Assembly (NCBI RefSeq): GCF_050896395.1
Contig: NZ_JBPBBA010000001.1
Coordinates: forward strand, 224,902 to 288,901
Direction: 5' to 3'
DNA length: 64,000 bases
Origin: Nioella aestuarii
GTDB taxonomy: Bacteria; Pseudomonadota; Alphaproteobacteria; Rhodobacterales; Rhodobacteraceae
Positions within the stretch are counted from its first letter, which is position 1. Each line of letters begins with the position of its first letter. Both the position numbers and the translations under genes were made by a program. Positions 33,145 to 43,195 of this stretch are shown one piece after another. The notes under the pieces were generated by a model. That model ran no database searches, was not told the origin of the DNA, and saw nothing but the letters and a program-made list of their open reading frames with translations.

Positions 33145-35961
33145 TTAACCAATCTCTGCCAGACGGGCAAGCGCGTCCTTGATCTTGGCCTCTTCCTCTT
33201 CCCGCGCGGCAAGGTTGTCGCGTGTTTCCTCGACCACTTCTGCCGGGGCGCTTTCGGCGAATTTGGGGTTGTTCAGTCGCCCGCGCAGGCCGCCAAGTTC
33301 CTTGGCCAGCTTGCCAAGCACCTTTTCCAGCCGCGCCTTTTCCTCGTCCACGTCGATGATATCGGCAATCGGTAGTCCGAAGACCGCACCCTCGACGGCG
33401 ATGGTGACAGCGCCCTTGGGCAGCGCATCGACCGCTTGCACGCCAACCACGCGGGCCAGCCGCAGGATCATCGCCTCGTTTCGATCCCACGCCGCCTGGC
33501 CCTTGTCGTCCAGCTCTGCCTGCAAGAGCGGCACTTTCAGACCGGCAGGCACATGCATCTGGGCGCGCACCGACCGGATCGCCTCGATCAGGCCGATGAC
33601 CCAGGTCATTTCGCGGTCGGCGTCTGCGTCGATCAGGTCTTCGCCATAAGCGGGCCAATCGGTGTGGACCAGCATCTTTTCGCGGTCCGCGATCTGGCCC
33701 CACAGCTCTTCAGTGACGAAGGGCATGGTAGGGTGCAGCAGGATCAGGCATTGATCGATGACCCAGGCCATGGTGGCACGGGTTTCTGCGATGACCGCTT
33801 CGTCACCGGAGGCGAAAAGCGGCTTGGCAAACTCCAGATACCAGTCGCAGACCTGACCCCAGACAGAGGCATAAAGCCCGTTGGCTGCATCGTTAAACCG
33901 GTAAGCATCAAGCGCCGCGTCATGGGCCACGCGCGCGCGGGCAATCTCGCCCACGATCCAGCGGTTGACGGTCTGGGTGACGCCTGCGGGGTCGAAGCCC
34001 GGCACCGGCTTGCACTCGTTCATCTCGGCAAAACGGGCGGCGTTCCAGATCTTGGTGGCGAAGTTGCGGTAGCCTGCAATCCGCTGCGTGGAAAGCTTCA
34101 GGTCGCGGCCCATAGCAGCCATGGAGGCGAGCGTAAAGCGCACCGCGTCGGCGCCGTATTCGTCAATGAGCTCCAGCGGGTCCAGCACGTTGCCCAGGGA
34201 CTTGGACATCTTCTTGCCCTTCTCGTCGCGGACGAGCGCATGGACATAGACCGTGTGGAACGGGGCCTGATCGACCACGGCAAGTTGCATCATCATCATC
34301 CGGGCAACCCAGAAGAAGATGATGTCGAAGCCGGTGATCAGCGTCGAGGTCGGGAAATACTTGGCGTAGGCCTCGGTCTCCTCGGGCCAGCTGAGCGTGC
34401 CGATGGGCCACAGACCGGAGGAGAACCAGGTGTCGAGAACGTCCTCGTCCCGGGTCAGCGCCTTGCCGCCCGACATGACAATCGCCTCGTCCTCGGTTGC
34501 GGCACAGTACTCATTGCCGTCCTCGTCATACCAAACCGGAATCTGATGACCCCACCAGAGTTGGCGCGAGATGCACCAGGGCTCGATATTCTCCAGCCAA
34601 TGGTAGTAGGTCTTGGCGTCGCGTTCGGGCAGGATGCGGGTGTAGCCTGCGGTCTCGTCGAAGTTCCCGGCCTCCTGCGCGGCCATGCCCTGCCGGACGG
34701 CATCGAGCGCCGGTTCCACGATCTTGGCGGCATCCACGAACCACTGGTCGGTCAGGTAGGGCTCAATCGCCACTTTGGACCGGTCGCCATGGGGCACCAT
34801 GTGCTTGTCTTCGTCGATCCCGTCGAGCCAGCCATTGTCGCGTGCCTCGGTCACGATGGCATCGCGCGCCTCATAACGGTCCATACCGTCATAACGCTCG
34901 ATGGCCGCGCCGATCATGTCGGCCGGGCAGCCGCCTGCGAAATCGTCATTGCCGCGCAGGAACATCGCCGCGCGGGTTGTCATGACGTTGATCGCCTTCA
35001 GACCTGTGCGCTTGCCGACTTCCATGTCGTTGAAGTCATGGGCAGGCGTGATCTTGACCGCGCCGGTGCCCTTGTCGGGGTCGGCGTATTCGTCGGCCAC
35101 GATGGGGATTGATCGGCCACAGATCGGCAGCGTCACGGTCTTGCCGATCAGGTGCGCATAGCGCCGATCCTCGGGGTGGACGGCCACGCCAGTATCGCCC
35201 AGCATCGTTTCGGGGCGGGTGGTGGCGACGGTCAGGTAATCGCGGGTTTCCCAGTCGGTCGGGTTGCCTTCCTCGTCGAACTCGATCGGATGTTCATAGG
35301 TCTCACCGCCATCGAGCTTGTAGCGCAGGCGCCACATCTTGCCGTTCACTTCGACCTGCTCCACCTCCAGGTCGGAAATCGCGGTCTCGAAATGCGGATC
35401 CCAGTTCACCAGCCGCTTGCCGCGATAGATGAAGCCCTTGTTGTACATCTCCACGAAGACCTTGATCACCGCGTCGTGGAAATTGGGGCCGTTGCCGGCC
35501 TCGGGGTCGCCTTTGGCGCCGCCCATAGTAAAGGCCTCACGCGACCAGTCGCAGGAGGCACCAAGGCGTTTCAGCTGACCGATGATGGTGCCGCGCGATT
35601 TGACCTTCTGTTGCCAGACGCGATCCAAAAACGCCTCGCGCCCCATCTCGCGGCGGGTGGGTTCGCCCTTTGCCGCCATCTCGCGTTCCGTCACCATCTG
35701 TGTGGCGATGCCCGCATGGTCGGTGCCGGGCTGCCAGAGCGTGTCGAACCCCCGCATCCGGTGCCAGCGCACCAGGATATCCTGAAGCGTGTTGTTGAAG
35801 GCATGGCCCATATGCAGGCTGCCCGTCACGTTCGGCGGCGGGATCATGATGCAGAACGTGTCGTCCCGGCTGGCATTGGCACCAGCGGCGAAGGCGTTTG
35901 TCTCTTCCCATTTCGCGGAAATCCGCGGCTCGGCCTCGGTGGCGTTAAAGGTCTTTTCCAT
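33145..35961 (-). CDS. valS: Valyl-tRNA synthetase
   Basis: A 938-residue class I synthetase charging tRNA-Val. The HIGH-type motif is TGSLHMGHAFNN near residue 50 and KMSKSLGNVLDP is past the middle. The editing insertion holds WETRDYLTVATTRPETMLGD. The C-terminal coiled-coil arm, about the last 70 residues (EKARLEKVLGKLAKELGGLR), is present. Length and domain order are normal. Confidence 0.97.
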   Translation of the reverse strand: MEKTFNATEAEPRISAKWEETNAFAAGANASRDDTFCIMIPPPNVTGSLHMGHAFNNTLQDILVRWHRMRGFDTLWQPGTDHAGIATQMVTEREMAAKGEPTRREMGREAFLDRVWQQKVKSRGTIIGQLKRLGASCDWSREAFTMGGAKGDPEAGNGPNFHDAVIKVFVEMYNKGFIYRGKRLVNWDPHFETAISDLEVEQVEVNGKMWRLRYKLDGGETYEHPIEFDEEGNPTDWETRDYLTVATTRPETMLGDTGVAVHPEDRRYAHLIGKTVTLPICGRSIPIVADEYADPDKGTGAVKITPAHDFNDMEVGKRTGLKAINVMTTRAAMFLRGNDDFAGGCPADMIGAAIERYDGMDRYEARDAIVTEARDNGWLDGIDEDKHMVPHGDRSKVAIEPYLTDQWFVDAAKIVEPALDAVRQGMAAQEAGNFDETAGYTRILPERDAKTYYHWLENIEPWCISRQLWWGHQIPVWYDEDGNEYCAATEDEAIVMSGGKALTRDEDVLDTWFSSGLWPIGTLSWPEETEAYAKYFPTSTLITGFDIIFFWVARMMMMQLAVVDQAPFHTVYVHALVRDEKGKKMSKSLGNVLDPLELIDEYGADAVRFTLASMAAMGRDLKLSTQRIAGYRNFATKIWNAARFAEMNECKPVPGFDPAGVTQTVNRWIVGEIARARVAHDAALDAYRFNDAANGLYASVWGQVCDWYLEFAKPLFASGDEAVIAETRATMAWVIDQCLILLHPTMPFVTEELWGQIADREKMLVHTDWPAYGEDLIDADADREMTWVIGLIEAIRSVRAQMHVPAGLKVPLLQAELDDKGQAAWDRNEAMILRLARVVGVQAVDALPKGAVTIAVEGAVFGLPIADIIDVDEEKARLEKVLGKLAKELGGLRGRLNNPKFAESAPAEVVEETRDNLAAREEEEAKIKDALARLAEIG

Positions 35962-36119
35962 GCGCCCGATGTCCCATGTCTGTTGTCAGCGCTTGGCTTA
36001 CCTGCTTCGCGCAGAAAGGCCAAGGGCGCGGGATCGGGAAATGGGGTGTTTTCGCGTGGGCTGGACAGTGGCCAAGGGGTTGTTACCTATGGGGATGAGG
36101 CAAAGCAGCGGAGCATGCG

Positions 36120-38423
36120 ATGAAATTCGGAAGCAGCCAGTCGGTCACAAGGCAGGAAGATCAAAGGTTCCTCACCGGGCATGGGCGGTACGTCGACGAT
36201 ATCGTGCCCGAAGGCGCGCTGCATTGCTACCTGCTGCGCAGCCCGGTCGCCCATGCTGAGATTGCCGAAATGGACGTATCCGAGGCGCGGACCGCCCCCG
36301 GAGTACATCTGGTGGTCACAGCCGCTGATCTGGTGGCGGCAGGGCTGGCCAATTCCATCCCTTTCACGGTCATCGACACAGAAGACGGCGGCAAGGCCGC
36401 TGCTCCTCGCCGCCCCATTCTGGCGGAAGGCCGGGTACGGTTTGTGGGCGAACCTGTGGTCTTCATCGTGGCCGAGACCATGGCCGCAGCGAAGGATGCG
36501 GCGGAGCTTGTGGTGCTGGATTTCGACGAGCTGGAACCGAAGCTGGGTGTCGCCATTGGCGGGCCGGAGATCCACCCCGAAGCACCGGGGAACCTGTGCT
36601 ATTCGTGGGGCGCGGGCGACAAGGACGCAGCCGACAAGGCGCTTTCTGAGGCGGCACATGTGGTCAAGGTCACGGTCGAGGACAACCGGATCATGTGCGC
36701 CAGCATGGAACCCCGCGCGATCACTGCCGAAATGCAGGGCGACCGGCTGCATGTGTGTGAGAATGGGCAGGGCGTCTGGACCAAGAAGGCCGAGATTTCC
36801 GCATGGTTGGGGATGGCCCCCGATGAAGTACTGGTGACCACACCCGACGTGGGCGGTGCCTTCGGCATGAAGACCATGCGTTACCCGGAACATTTCCTGC
36901 TGTCTTTCGCGGCGCGGGAACTGCAACGTCCCGTGCGCTGGATGGCCGACCGGACGGAATCCATGCTGTCGGACAATGGCGGGCGCGACCTGACCTGCAC
37001 GGCAGAGCTGGCGTTCGACACGGACTACAAGCTGACAGGCTACCGCCTGCACACGGTCTCGAATGTCGGGGCTTATGTGTCGGGATTCGCGCAGATCATC
37101 CAGAGCCGCCTGTTTTCCCACGTCTTTCCCGGCGTCTATGACGTGCAGGCGGCCTATATGAACAACAAGGCGGTGTTCACCAACACCACGCAGGTCGACG
37201 CCTATCGCGGGGCCGGACGGCCAGAGGCGATCTATGTGCTGGAACGCGCCATGGATCATGCGGCGCGGGTGTTGGGTATGGACCCGATGGATCTGCGCCG
37301 CCGCTCCTTCATCAAACCGGGCCAGATGCCCTACAAGACAGCGGCTGGCGAGCTCTACGATTCCGGTGATTTCGCGCGGGCGATGGACCGGGCCGCGCGA
37401 GAAGCCGACTGCACCGGCTTTGCCACTCGCCGGGCCGCAAGTGCCGCACAGGGCAAGCTGCGCGGTCAGGGGCTGTGCTATTACATCGAGGCCATTCTGG
37501 GCCAGCCGATGGAAACCGCGAAGATCGAGCTGACCGGCACGGGGGCAAAGGTCTATGTCGGCACACAGTCCGCAGGACAGGGGCACGAAACCGTGTACAA
37601 GCAACTGCTGCGCGACCGGTTGGGACTGGAACTGGACCAGATCGAGATCGTGCAGGGCGACAGTGATCAGATCGTGAAGGGCGGCGGCACGGGCGGATCG
37701 CGGTCCGTCACCGTGCAGGGCTCTGCCATCTACGCGACCTCTGACGTGCTGCTGGATGGGCTTTTGCCCTTCGCGGAAGAAGTGATCGGCGCCGAGGGCG
37801 CGCGGTTCGACCCTGAGGAAGCTGTGTTTCGCGCGCCGGGGTCCAACACGGTCGTGGGGCTCATGGAACTGGCGGAACGCGCCGAGGCAGAGGGGCACGC
37901 CAACTTGCTGGTGGCCGAAAAGGAAATCCGCAATGCGGGCCGTTCTTTCCCCAATGGCTGCCACATCGCGGAGGTGGAGATCGACCCCGAAACCGGTTTG
38001 TTAACCATCGAGCGCTACACTGTGACCGACGATCTGGGCAACATGATGAACCCGATGCTGGTCGAGGGCCAGATACACGGCGGCATTGCGCAAGGGGCAG
38101 GTCAGGCGATGAACGAACGCGTGGTCTTTGACGAAAACGGCCAGCTTCTTACCGCCACGTTCATGGATTACGGGATGCCGCGCGCGGGCGATTTTCCGTT
38201 CTTCGATTTCCACTCGGAACCGACAGATACGGATACCAACATGCTCGGCATGAAAGGCTGTGGCGAGGCGGGGACCATCGGCGCGATGGCAGCCGTTGCC
38301 AACGCAGTGCAGGATGCGCTTTGGCCCTTGGGCGTCAGGGTTGCGGATATGCCGTTCACACCGCATCGTGTCTGGCAGATGATCGAGGAGGCGAAGGGGA
38401 GCAGTGGCACCGATCAGGGGTAA
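36120..38423 (+). CDS. Molybdopterin-binding hydroxylase large subunit, form II CoxL-like
   Basis: A 767-residue large subunit of the xanthine dehydrogenase / CO dehydrogenase family. The loop AYRGAGRPE at about residues 361-369 marks form II; true CO dehydrogenase (form I) has AYxCSFR. The C-terminal active-site glutamate is in GCGEAGTIGAM. Medium (FAD) and small (2Fe-2S) subunits normally flank it, but valS and a DUF2235 gene do here, so partners must come from elsewhere. The oxidised substrate is unknown; a CO role is not supported. Confidence 0.85.
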   Translation: MKFGSSQSVTRQEDQRFLTGHGRYVDDIVPEGALHCYLLRSPVAHAEIAEMDVSEARTAPGVHLVVTAADLVAAGLANSIPFTVIDTEDGGKAAAPRRPILAEGRVRFVGEPVVFIVAETMAAAKDAAELVVLDFDELEPKLGVAIGGPEIHPEAPGNLCYSWGAGDKDAADKALSEAAHVVKVTVEDNRIMCASMEPRAITAEMQGDRLHVCENGQGVWTKKAEISAWLGMAPDEVLVTTPDVGGAFGMKTMRYPEHFLLSFAARELQRPVRWMADRTESMLSDNGGRDLTCTAELAFDTDYKLTGYRLHTVSNVGAYVSGFAQIIQSRLFSHVFPGVYDVQAAYMNNKAVFTNTTQVDAYRGAGRPEAIYVLERAMDHAARVLGMDPMDLRRRSFIKPGQMPYKTAAGELYDSGDFARAMDRAAREADCTGFATRRAASAAQGKLRGQGLCYYIEAILGQPMETAKIELTGTGAKVYVGTQSAGQGHETVYKQLLRDRLGLELDQIEIVQGDSDQIVKGGGTGGSRSVTVQGSAIYATSDVLLDGLLPFAEEVIGAEGARFDPEEAVFRAPGSNTVVGLMELAERAEAEGHANLLVAEKEIRNAGRSFPNGCHIAEVEIDPETGLLTIERYTVTDDLGNMMNPMLVEGQIHGGIAQGAGQAMNERVVFDENGQLLTATFMDYGMPRAGDFPFFDFHSEPTDTDTNMLGMKGCGEAGTIGAMAAVANAVQDALWPLGVRVADMPFTPHRVWQMIEEAKGSSGTDQG

Positions 38424-39474
38424 ATGGTCTTTCTGGCGCGGCTTCAAGAACCCGGAACCGCGCCTGCCGGAGGTCCGGCCGACTTGCACTCATGTGGTTC
38501 TGCTCGATGGCACTATGTCCACGCTGCGCCGGGGCCATGAGACAAATATTGGCCTGACCTACCGCCTTCTGTCCGAGCTGAACGCCTCTGCCAATGTGAT
38601 GCTGTACTACGAACCGGGCATACAGTGGCGCGGCGTAAAGCGATCGGTCGAGGTGCTGGCCGGAATCGGCATCAACCGCCAGATCAAACGCGCCTATCTG
38701 TTTCTGGCCCGCAACTATCGCCCGGGCGACCGGGTGGTCTTGATGGGATATTCTCGCGGGGCCTTCGCCGTACGATCATTGGCGGGGCTGATCGACAAGC
38801 TGGGGCTGCTGAGGCCCGCACAGATCAGTGAAGAGACGCTGGACCGGCTTTATGGCCTGTATCAGGAAGCCCCCGACAGTGCGCAGGCCAAAGCGTTTCG
38901 CGCGGCCCGTTGTCACGATCGGGTCGGGATTGACTTGGTGGGCGTCTACGACACGGTCCGCGCCCTCGGGCTGCGCTGGCCGCTTCTGTGGCGGCTTGCC
39001 CCGCAGGCGCATGAGTTTCACAGCCACGAACTTGGGGCCTCCACCCGTCATGGGCGTCATGCCTTGGCAATGGATGAAACCCGCGATGTCTATGCGCCTG
39101 TCCTGTGGGACCTGCCCGAGGGACGGGATGGCGATATCGTGCAGATGTGGTTTCGCGGCACCCATGGCGATGTGGGCGGTCAGCTTGGCGACTGGAACGC
39201 GGCGCGGCCCTTGTCGAATATTCCGCTGGTCTGGATGCTGGGAGAGGCAGAAGCCTGCGGGCTGCCGCTGCCCCCCCATTGGAGAAGCCGCTTCCTGACG
39301 GATGCAGCCGCTCCGTCGGTCGGAACCATGCGCGGCTGGAGCCGGATTTTCGTACTGAGGCATAAGCGGCGGATCGGTTTGGACCGGTCGGAACGGATCC
39401 ACCCGACCGCCCTGCCCGCCGCAAGACAGGCCGGGTTGCCGGTGATGTCGGACGGGGCCTTGCGGGTCAGCTAG
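38404..39474 (+). CDS. DUF2235 alpha/beta-hydrolase-like protein
   Basis: A 356-residue protein of the DUF2235 family. VVLLDGTMSTLRRGHETNIG near residues 32-51 and MGYSRGAFAVRSLAGLID near 114-131 (a GxSxG-type elbow) match, along with GVYDTVRALG and FRGTHGDVGGQ. Related domains occur in phospholipase effectors. The start is GTG 38404, 20 bp inside the CoxL-like gene; the first in-frame ATG would remove the DGT motif. So translation is likely coupled to CoxL. Confidence 0.85.
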   Translation: MAPIRGKWSFWRGFKNPEPRLPEVRPTCTHVVLLDGTMSTLRRGHETNIGLTYRLLSELNASANVMLYYEPGIQWRGVKRSVEVLAGIGINRQIKRAYLFLARNYRPGDRVVLMGYSRGAFAVRSLAGLIDKLGLLRPAQISEETLDRLYGLYQEAPDSAQAKAFRAARCHDRVGIDLVGVYDTVRALGLRWPLLWRLAPQAHEFHSHELGASTRHGRHALAMDETRDVYAPVLWDLPEGRDGDIVQMWFRGTHGDVGGQLGDWNAARPLSNIPLVWMLGEAEACGLPLPPHWRSRFLTDAAAPSVGTMRGWSRIFVLRHKRRIGLDRSERIHPTALPAARQAGLPVMSDGALRVS

Positions 39475-39600
39475 GGCGTTTCGCCGCCTTCGGCGTCGAT
39501 CCGGGAACGGCCGAACTCAGACCCCTTTGGGGCCTTCGTCCGTCCGTGCGGGGGGACGCCCCCCCTGCTCCCCCCGACCCGAACCGCAAGATCACACCCA

Positions 39601-42057
39601 TCACGGTTTGCGCGGTTTGGCGCGGAGCGTCGGATCGGCCTGGGCGGGGTCTTCCGGCCAGGGATGCCGGGGGTATCGGGCCCGCATATCCTTGCGCACA
39701 TCGGCGTAGCTGCCTGACCAGAAGCCGGGAAGATCGGTTGTTGTCTGAACGGGACGGCCTGCAGGGGACAGCAATGTCATCCTCAGGGGTTGGCGATCTT
39801 GCCCGATCGTGGGGTGGGTCGTGGTCCCAAAGACCTCTTGCAGACGCAGGGCGACTTCTGGCGTCTCACCCGAATAGTCAATGGCGGCCTTGCGTCCCAT
39901 AGGCGTAACCCAATTGGCAGGCGCAAGGCGGTCCAGCTCTTGCTGCTGTCCCCAATCGACAAGGGTTTTCAGCGCCTCGGTCGGGTCAAATCGCTTGAGA
40001 TCAGCGGCGCTCGTTTGGGTCGTCAGAAACGGCGCGAGCCATTTTTCCAAACTTTCCAGAAGGGCCGCATCCGAGACGTCCACCAACCCCGACGCCCGCA
40101 ACCGAGCCCGCAGCAACCGGGCCGATTTGGTCCAGTCGAGCACCTCTAGCCCCAGATCGCGCACCCCCGCAAGCAAGGCGGTTATCATGGCCTCTGGCGG
40201 GGCATCCGCCCAGATCCGGTCTTGCAGGGTCAGCGCGCCGAACCGCTGCTCTTCCCGCGCCATCACCCGCCGATCCCGGCGCGACCAGTCGCAACGCCGC
40301 ACCCAGTGAATGCGGTCGGTGTAAAGCCCCCGAAGGTCGCTTTCACTTAAGGCCACCGCCTGGCGGATGCGCGCCTCTCTCGGGTTGCCATCCAGATCCG
40401 TGGCGACGATCAGGCGCTGGCCTGCCAGCCCGTCGCCTTCAGGCATCACGGCCCCCTTACCACCGGACAGGACAAAACGGGGTGCATCCCCCTTGCGGCG
40501 CAACCCGATCCTGTCGGGATAGGCAAGTGCCGCCTGTTCCGCGAGGCTATGGCTTGGCCCCTTGGCGAAACGGGCCAGCCGCCTGGCCTCTTCCTTGATG
40601 CGGGCCACGGCGCCACGGTCTGCATTCATCTCTCCGGGGTTGTCCAGCGCGCGTAACCGCAGCGACAGGTCAGTGCCCCGACCACGCAAAGGATCGCGCT
40701 CCGACAAAAGCGCAGCCAACCGCTCTGCCCCCTTTCCGCCCAAGGCCAGCATATGCGCAAGCCGAGGGTGCAGCGGCATCCGGGACAACGCCTTGCCGTG
40801 ATCGGTTACATGGCCTGCATCGTCCAACGCCCCGAGCCCCTGCAACAGGGCCTGTGCCTCTGACAGGGCACCCGCGGGTGGTGGGGTCAGGAACGCAAGG
40901 TCTTGGCCGTCCCCAGCGCCCCAAAGCGCAAGGTCAAGTGCCAGTGACGCAAGGTCGGCGGCCTCAATCTCGGCCGGGGGAAAGGCGGGCAGGGCCCCCT
41001 CGCCGCCCCTGGTCCAGTTGCGGTAGCAGATGCCTTCCGCCACCCGGCCCGCGCGTCCCCGGCGTTGATCGGCCTCGGCCCGGGACACGGGCTCTGTCAC
41101 CAGCCGGGACATGCCAGATGATGGATCGAACCGCGCGCGTCGGGCACGGCCCCCGTCCACCACGACCCGGATATCGGGGATGGTCAGCGAGGTTTCGGCA
41201 ATCGACGTCGCCAGCACCAGCTTGTGCAGACCCTTGGCCTCGGGGCTCAGGGCAGCGCGCTGTGCGGAAAGGGGCATGGCCCCAAAAAGCTGATGAAGGA
41301 CAACGTTGCCCGGCAGGCCATCCAGCAGGGCAGCGGTACGGCGGATTTCGCCTTCACCGGGCAGAAAGGCCAAGATGCCCCCCACTGAGTCGGCAAGGGC
41401 CTGCCGGATCAGGGTGGCCATGGACTGTTCAAACCGCTCTTCCCTGCGCGGCGGCGCATCGCGCCAACGGGTTTCGACCGGAAAGGCTTTGCCTTCTGAC
41501 GTGATCACCGGCGCACTGTCCAGCAGGGCGGAAACCGGCGCTGCATCCAGTGTGGCCGACATCACCAGCAGCAGCAGGTCCTCTCGAAGCGCACCACGCA
41601 CTTCCCATGTCAGGGCCAGCCCCAGATCCGCATTGAGAGAGCGTTCGTGAAATTCGTCAAAGATCACCGCACCGATGCCCGGCAATTCAGGGTTGTCCTG
41701 CAACATTCGGGTCAGGATGCCTTCTGTCACCACCTCTACCCGCGTCTCAGCGCCCACCTTGCTGTCACCGCGCACCCGGTAGCCGATGGTCTGACCGGGC
41801 TGTTCACCCAAGGTCTCGGCCATGCGTTCCGCCGCGGCCCGGGCAGCAAGCCTGCGGGGTTCCAGCATCAGGATGCGGCCAGGTGAAATCCCGGCCTTGA
41901 GCAGCGCCAGCGGCACGCGGGTGGTCTTTCCCGCGCCCGGAGGGGCCTGCAAAACGGCACGACCGTGACTGCGCAGGGCGGCCACAAGATCTGGCAGGAT
42001 GGGGTCAATCGGCAGGCGGGTCACTTGGCTGGGGTCCGTCCAGGGGCTGATCGTCAT
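39601..42057 (-). CDS. hrpB: ATP-dependent helicase HrpB
   Basis: An 818-residue DExH-type RNA helicase. Walker A GAGKTTRVPLALL is near residue 42 and motif II is FDEFHER. Motif III SATLD, then motif VI QRRGRAGRVAEG, follow. The HrpB-specific C-terminal block with GRKAAIDYSGETPEVALRLQ is present. The cellular target of HrpB is not well defined. It stands alone, convergent with the DUF2235 gene. Confidence 0.95.
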   Translation of the reverse strand: MTISPWTDPSQVTRLPIDPILPDLVAALRSHGRAVLQAPPGAGKTTRVPLALLKAGISPGRILMLEPRRLAARAAAERMAETLGEQPGQTIGYRVRGDSKVGAETRVEVVTEGILTRMLQDNPELPGIGAVIFDEFHERSLNADLGLALTWEVRGALREDLLLLVMSATLDAAPVSALLDSAPVITSEGKAFPVETRWRDAPPRREERFEQSMATLIRQALADSVGGILAFLPGEGEIRRTAALLDGLPGNVVLHQLFGAMPLSAQRAALSPEAKGLHKLVLATSIAETSLTIPDIRVVVDGGRARRARFDPSSGMSRLVTEPVSRAEADQRRGRAGRVAEGICYRNWTRGGEGALPAFPPAEIEAADLASLALDLALWGAGDGQDLAFLTPPPAGALSEAQALLQGLGALDDAGHVTDHGKALSRMPLHPRLAHMLALGGKGAERLAALLSERDPLRGRGTDLSLRLRALDNPGEMNADRGAVARIKEEARRLARFAKGPSHSLAEQAALAYPDRIGLRRKGDAPRFVLSGGKGAVMPEGDGLAGQRLIVATDLDGNPREARIRQAVALSESDLRGLYTDRIHWVRRCDWSRRDRRVMAREEQRFGALTLQDRIWADAPPEAMITALLAGVRDLGLEVLDWTKSARLLRARLRASGLVDVSDAALLESLEKWLAPFLTTQTSAADLKRFDPTEALKTLVDWGQQQELDRLAPANWVTPMGRKAAIDYSGETPEVALRLQEVFGTTTHPTIGQDRQPLRMTLLSPAGRPVQTTTDLPGFWSGSYADVRKDMRARYPRHPWPEDPAQADPTLRAKPRKP

Positions 42058-42201
42058 GTCGGGCCATAAAGGGCGGCACGAACGGCCCGCGTCAACCGCT
42101 GCCTGTGAATGTTATAACGACGCGCCGGGTAGACAAGCCTGCATCCGGCGGGGCAAACAACGTCTGGCGCTTCACCGAACCGTTGCAGGAAACGATGCCC
42201 G

Positions 42202-43191
42202 ATGACTGACACCCGCCTGCCCGCTGATCTTTCCGACCGCATCCTTGCCGGGGAACGCAGGGCGCTGGCTCGCGCGGTGACGCTGGTTGAAAGCACACGG
42301 GCCGATCATCGGGCGCAGGCGACGGCCTTGCTGGAAACCTTGCAGGGCCACGGGCGGCAGGCGTTGCGGATCGGGCTGTCTGGCACGCCCGGCGTTGGCA
42401 AATCCACTTTCACCGAAAGCTTCGGCATGATGCTGGTGGAACAGGGGTTGAAAGTTGCCGTTCTGGCCGTCGACCCCAGTTCGACCCGGTCCGGCGGATC
42501 CATCCTTGGTGACAAGACCCGGATGGAGCAACTCAGCCGTCAGAAGAACGCCTTTATCCGTCCCTCGCCATCGCTGTCCCATCTGGGCGGCGTGTCGCGC
42601 CGCACAAGAGAGGCCGTGGCACTGTGCGAGGCTGCCGGTTTTGACGTGATCATTGTGGAGACCGTGGGCGTCGGCCAGTCCGAAACAATGGTGGCCGAAA
42701 TGTGCGACCTGTTCGTTCTGCTGTTGGCCCCGGCTGGCGGCGACGAATTGCAGGGTGTCAAACGTGGCATCATGGAGATTGCCGACCTTATTCTGGTCAA
42801 CAAGGCCGATGGCGATCTGAAGGCCACAGCCACGCGGACCTGTGCCGACTATGCCGGGGCGCTGAGGCTGCTGCGCAAACGCGCGCGCGACCCGCAGGAT
42901 TTCCCAAAGGCGCTGACAGTCTCAGCGGTGGAGGGCGACGGGTTGGAACGGGCATGGGACGAGATGCAGGCGCTGGCCGACTGGCGCAAGGAGCATGGCG
43001 TCTGGCAGGAACGGCGGGCGGAACAGGCGCGTCACTGGTTCGAGCAGGAGGTGCGGTCAGGACTTCTTGCGCGTTTGACGGGCGACCCGGCGATGCGGGC
43101 GCGCATGGCAGAGCTCGGGGCAGCGGTAGCAAAGGGTGAGACATCGCCCGATGCAGCGGCGGCAGAGGTTCTGTCCGGGCTGCCGAAATAG
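42202..43191 (+). CDS. meaB: Methylmalonyl-CoA mutase-associated GTPase MeaB
   Basis: A 329-residue G3E-family GTPase. The P-loop is GTPGVGKSTFTES near residue 57, then DPSSTRSGGSILGDKTRM, then ETVGVGQSE, and NKADGD. MeaB protects and loads coenzyme B12 into methylmalonyl-CoA mutase. The mutase is not in this window; in many genomes the two genes are not adjacent. Ends 4 bp from the convergent MFS gene. Confidence 0.93.
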   Translation: MTDTRLPADLSDRILAGERRALARAVTLVESTRADHRAQATALLETLQGHGRQALRIGLSGTPGVGKSTFTESFGMMLVEQGLKVAVLAVDPSSTRSGGSILGDKTRMEQLSRQKNAFIRPSPSLSHLGGVSRRTREAVALCEAAGFDVIIVETVGVGQSETMVAEMCDLFVLLLAPAGGDELQGVKRGIMEIADLILVNKADGDLKATATRTCADYAGALRLLRKRARDPQDFPKALTVSAVEGDGLERAWDEMQALADWRKEHGVWQERRAEQARHWFEQEVRSGLLARLTGDPAMRARMAELGAAVAKGETSPDAAAAEVLSGLPK

Positions 43192-43195
43192 CCGG

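Noticed and set aside
33436..35112. Long plus-strand ORF antisense to valS
   Set aside because: Shadow of valS; no domain or ribosome site.
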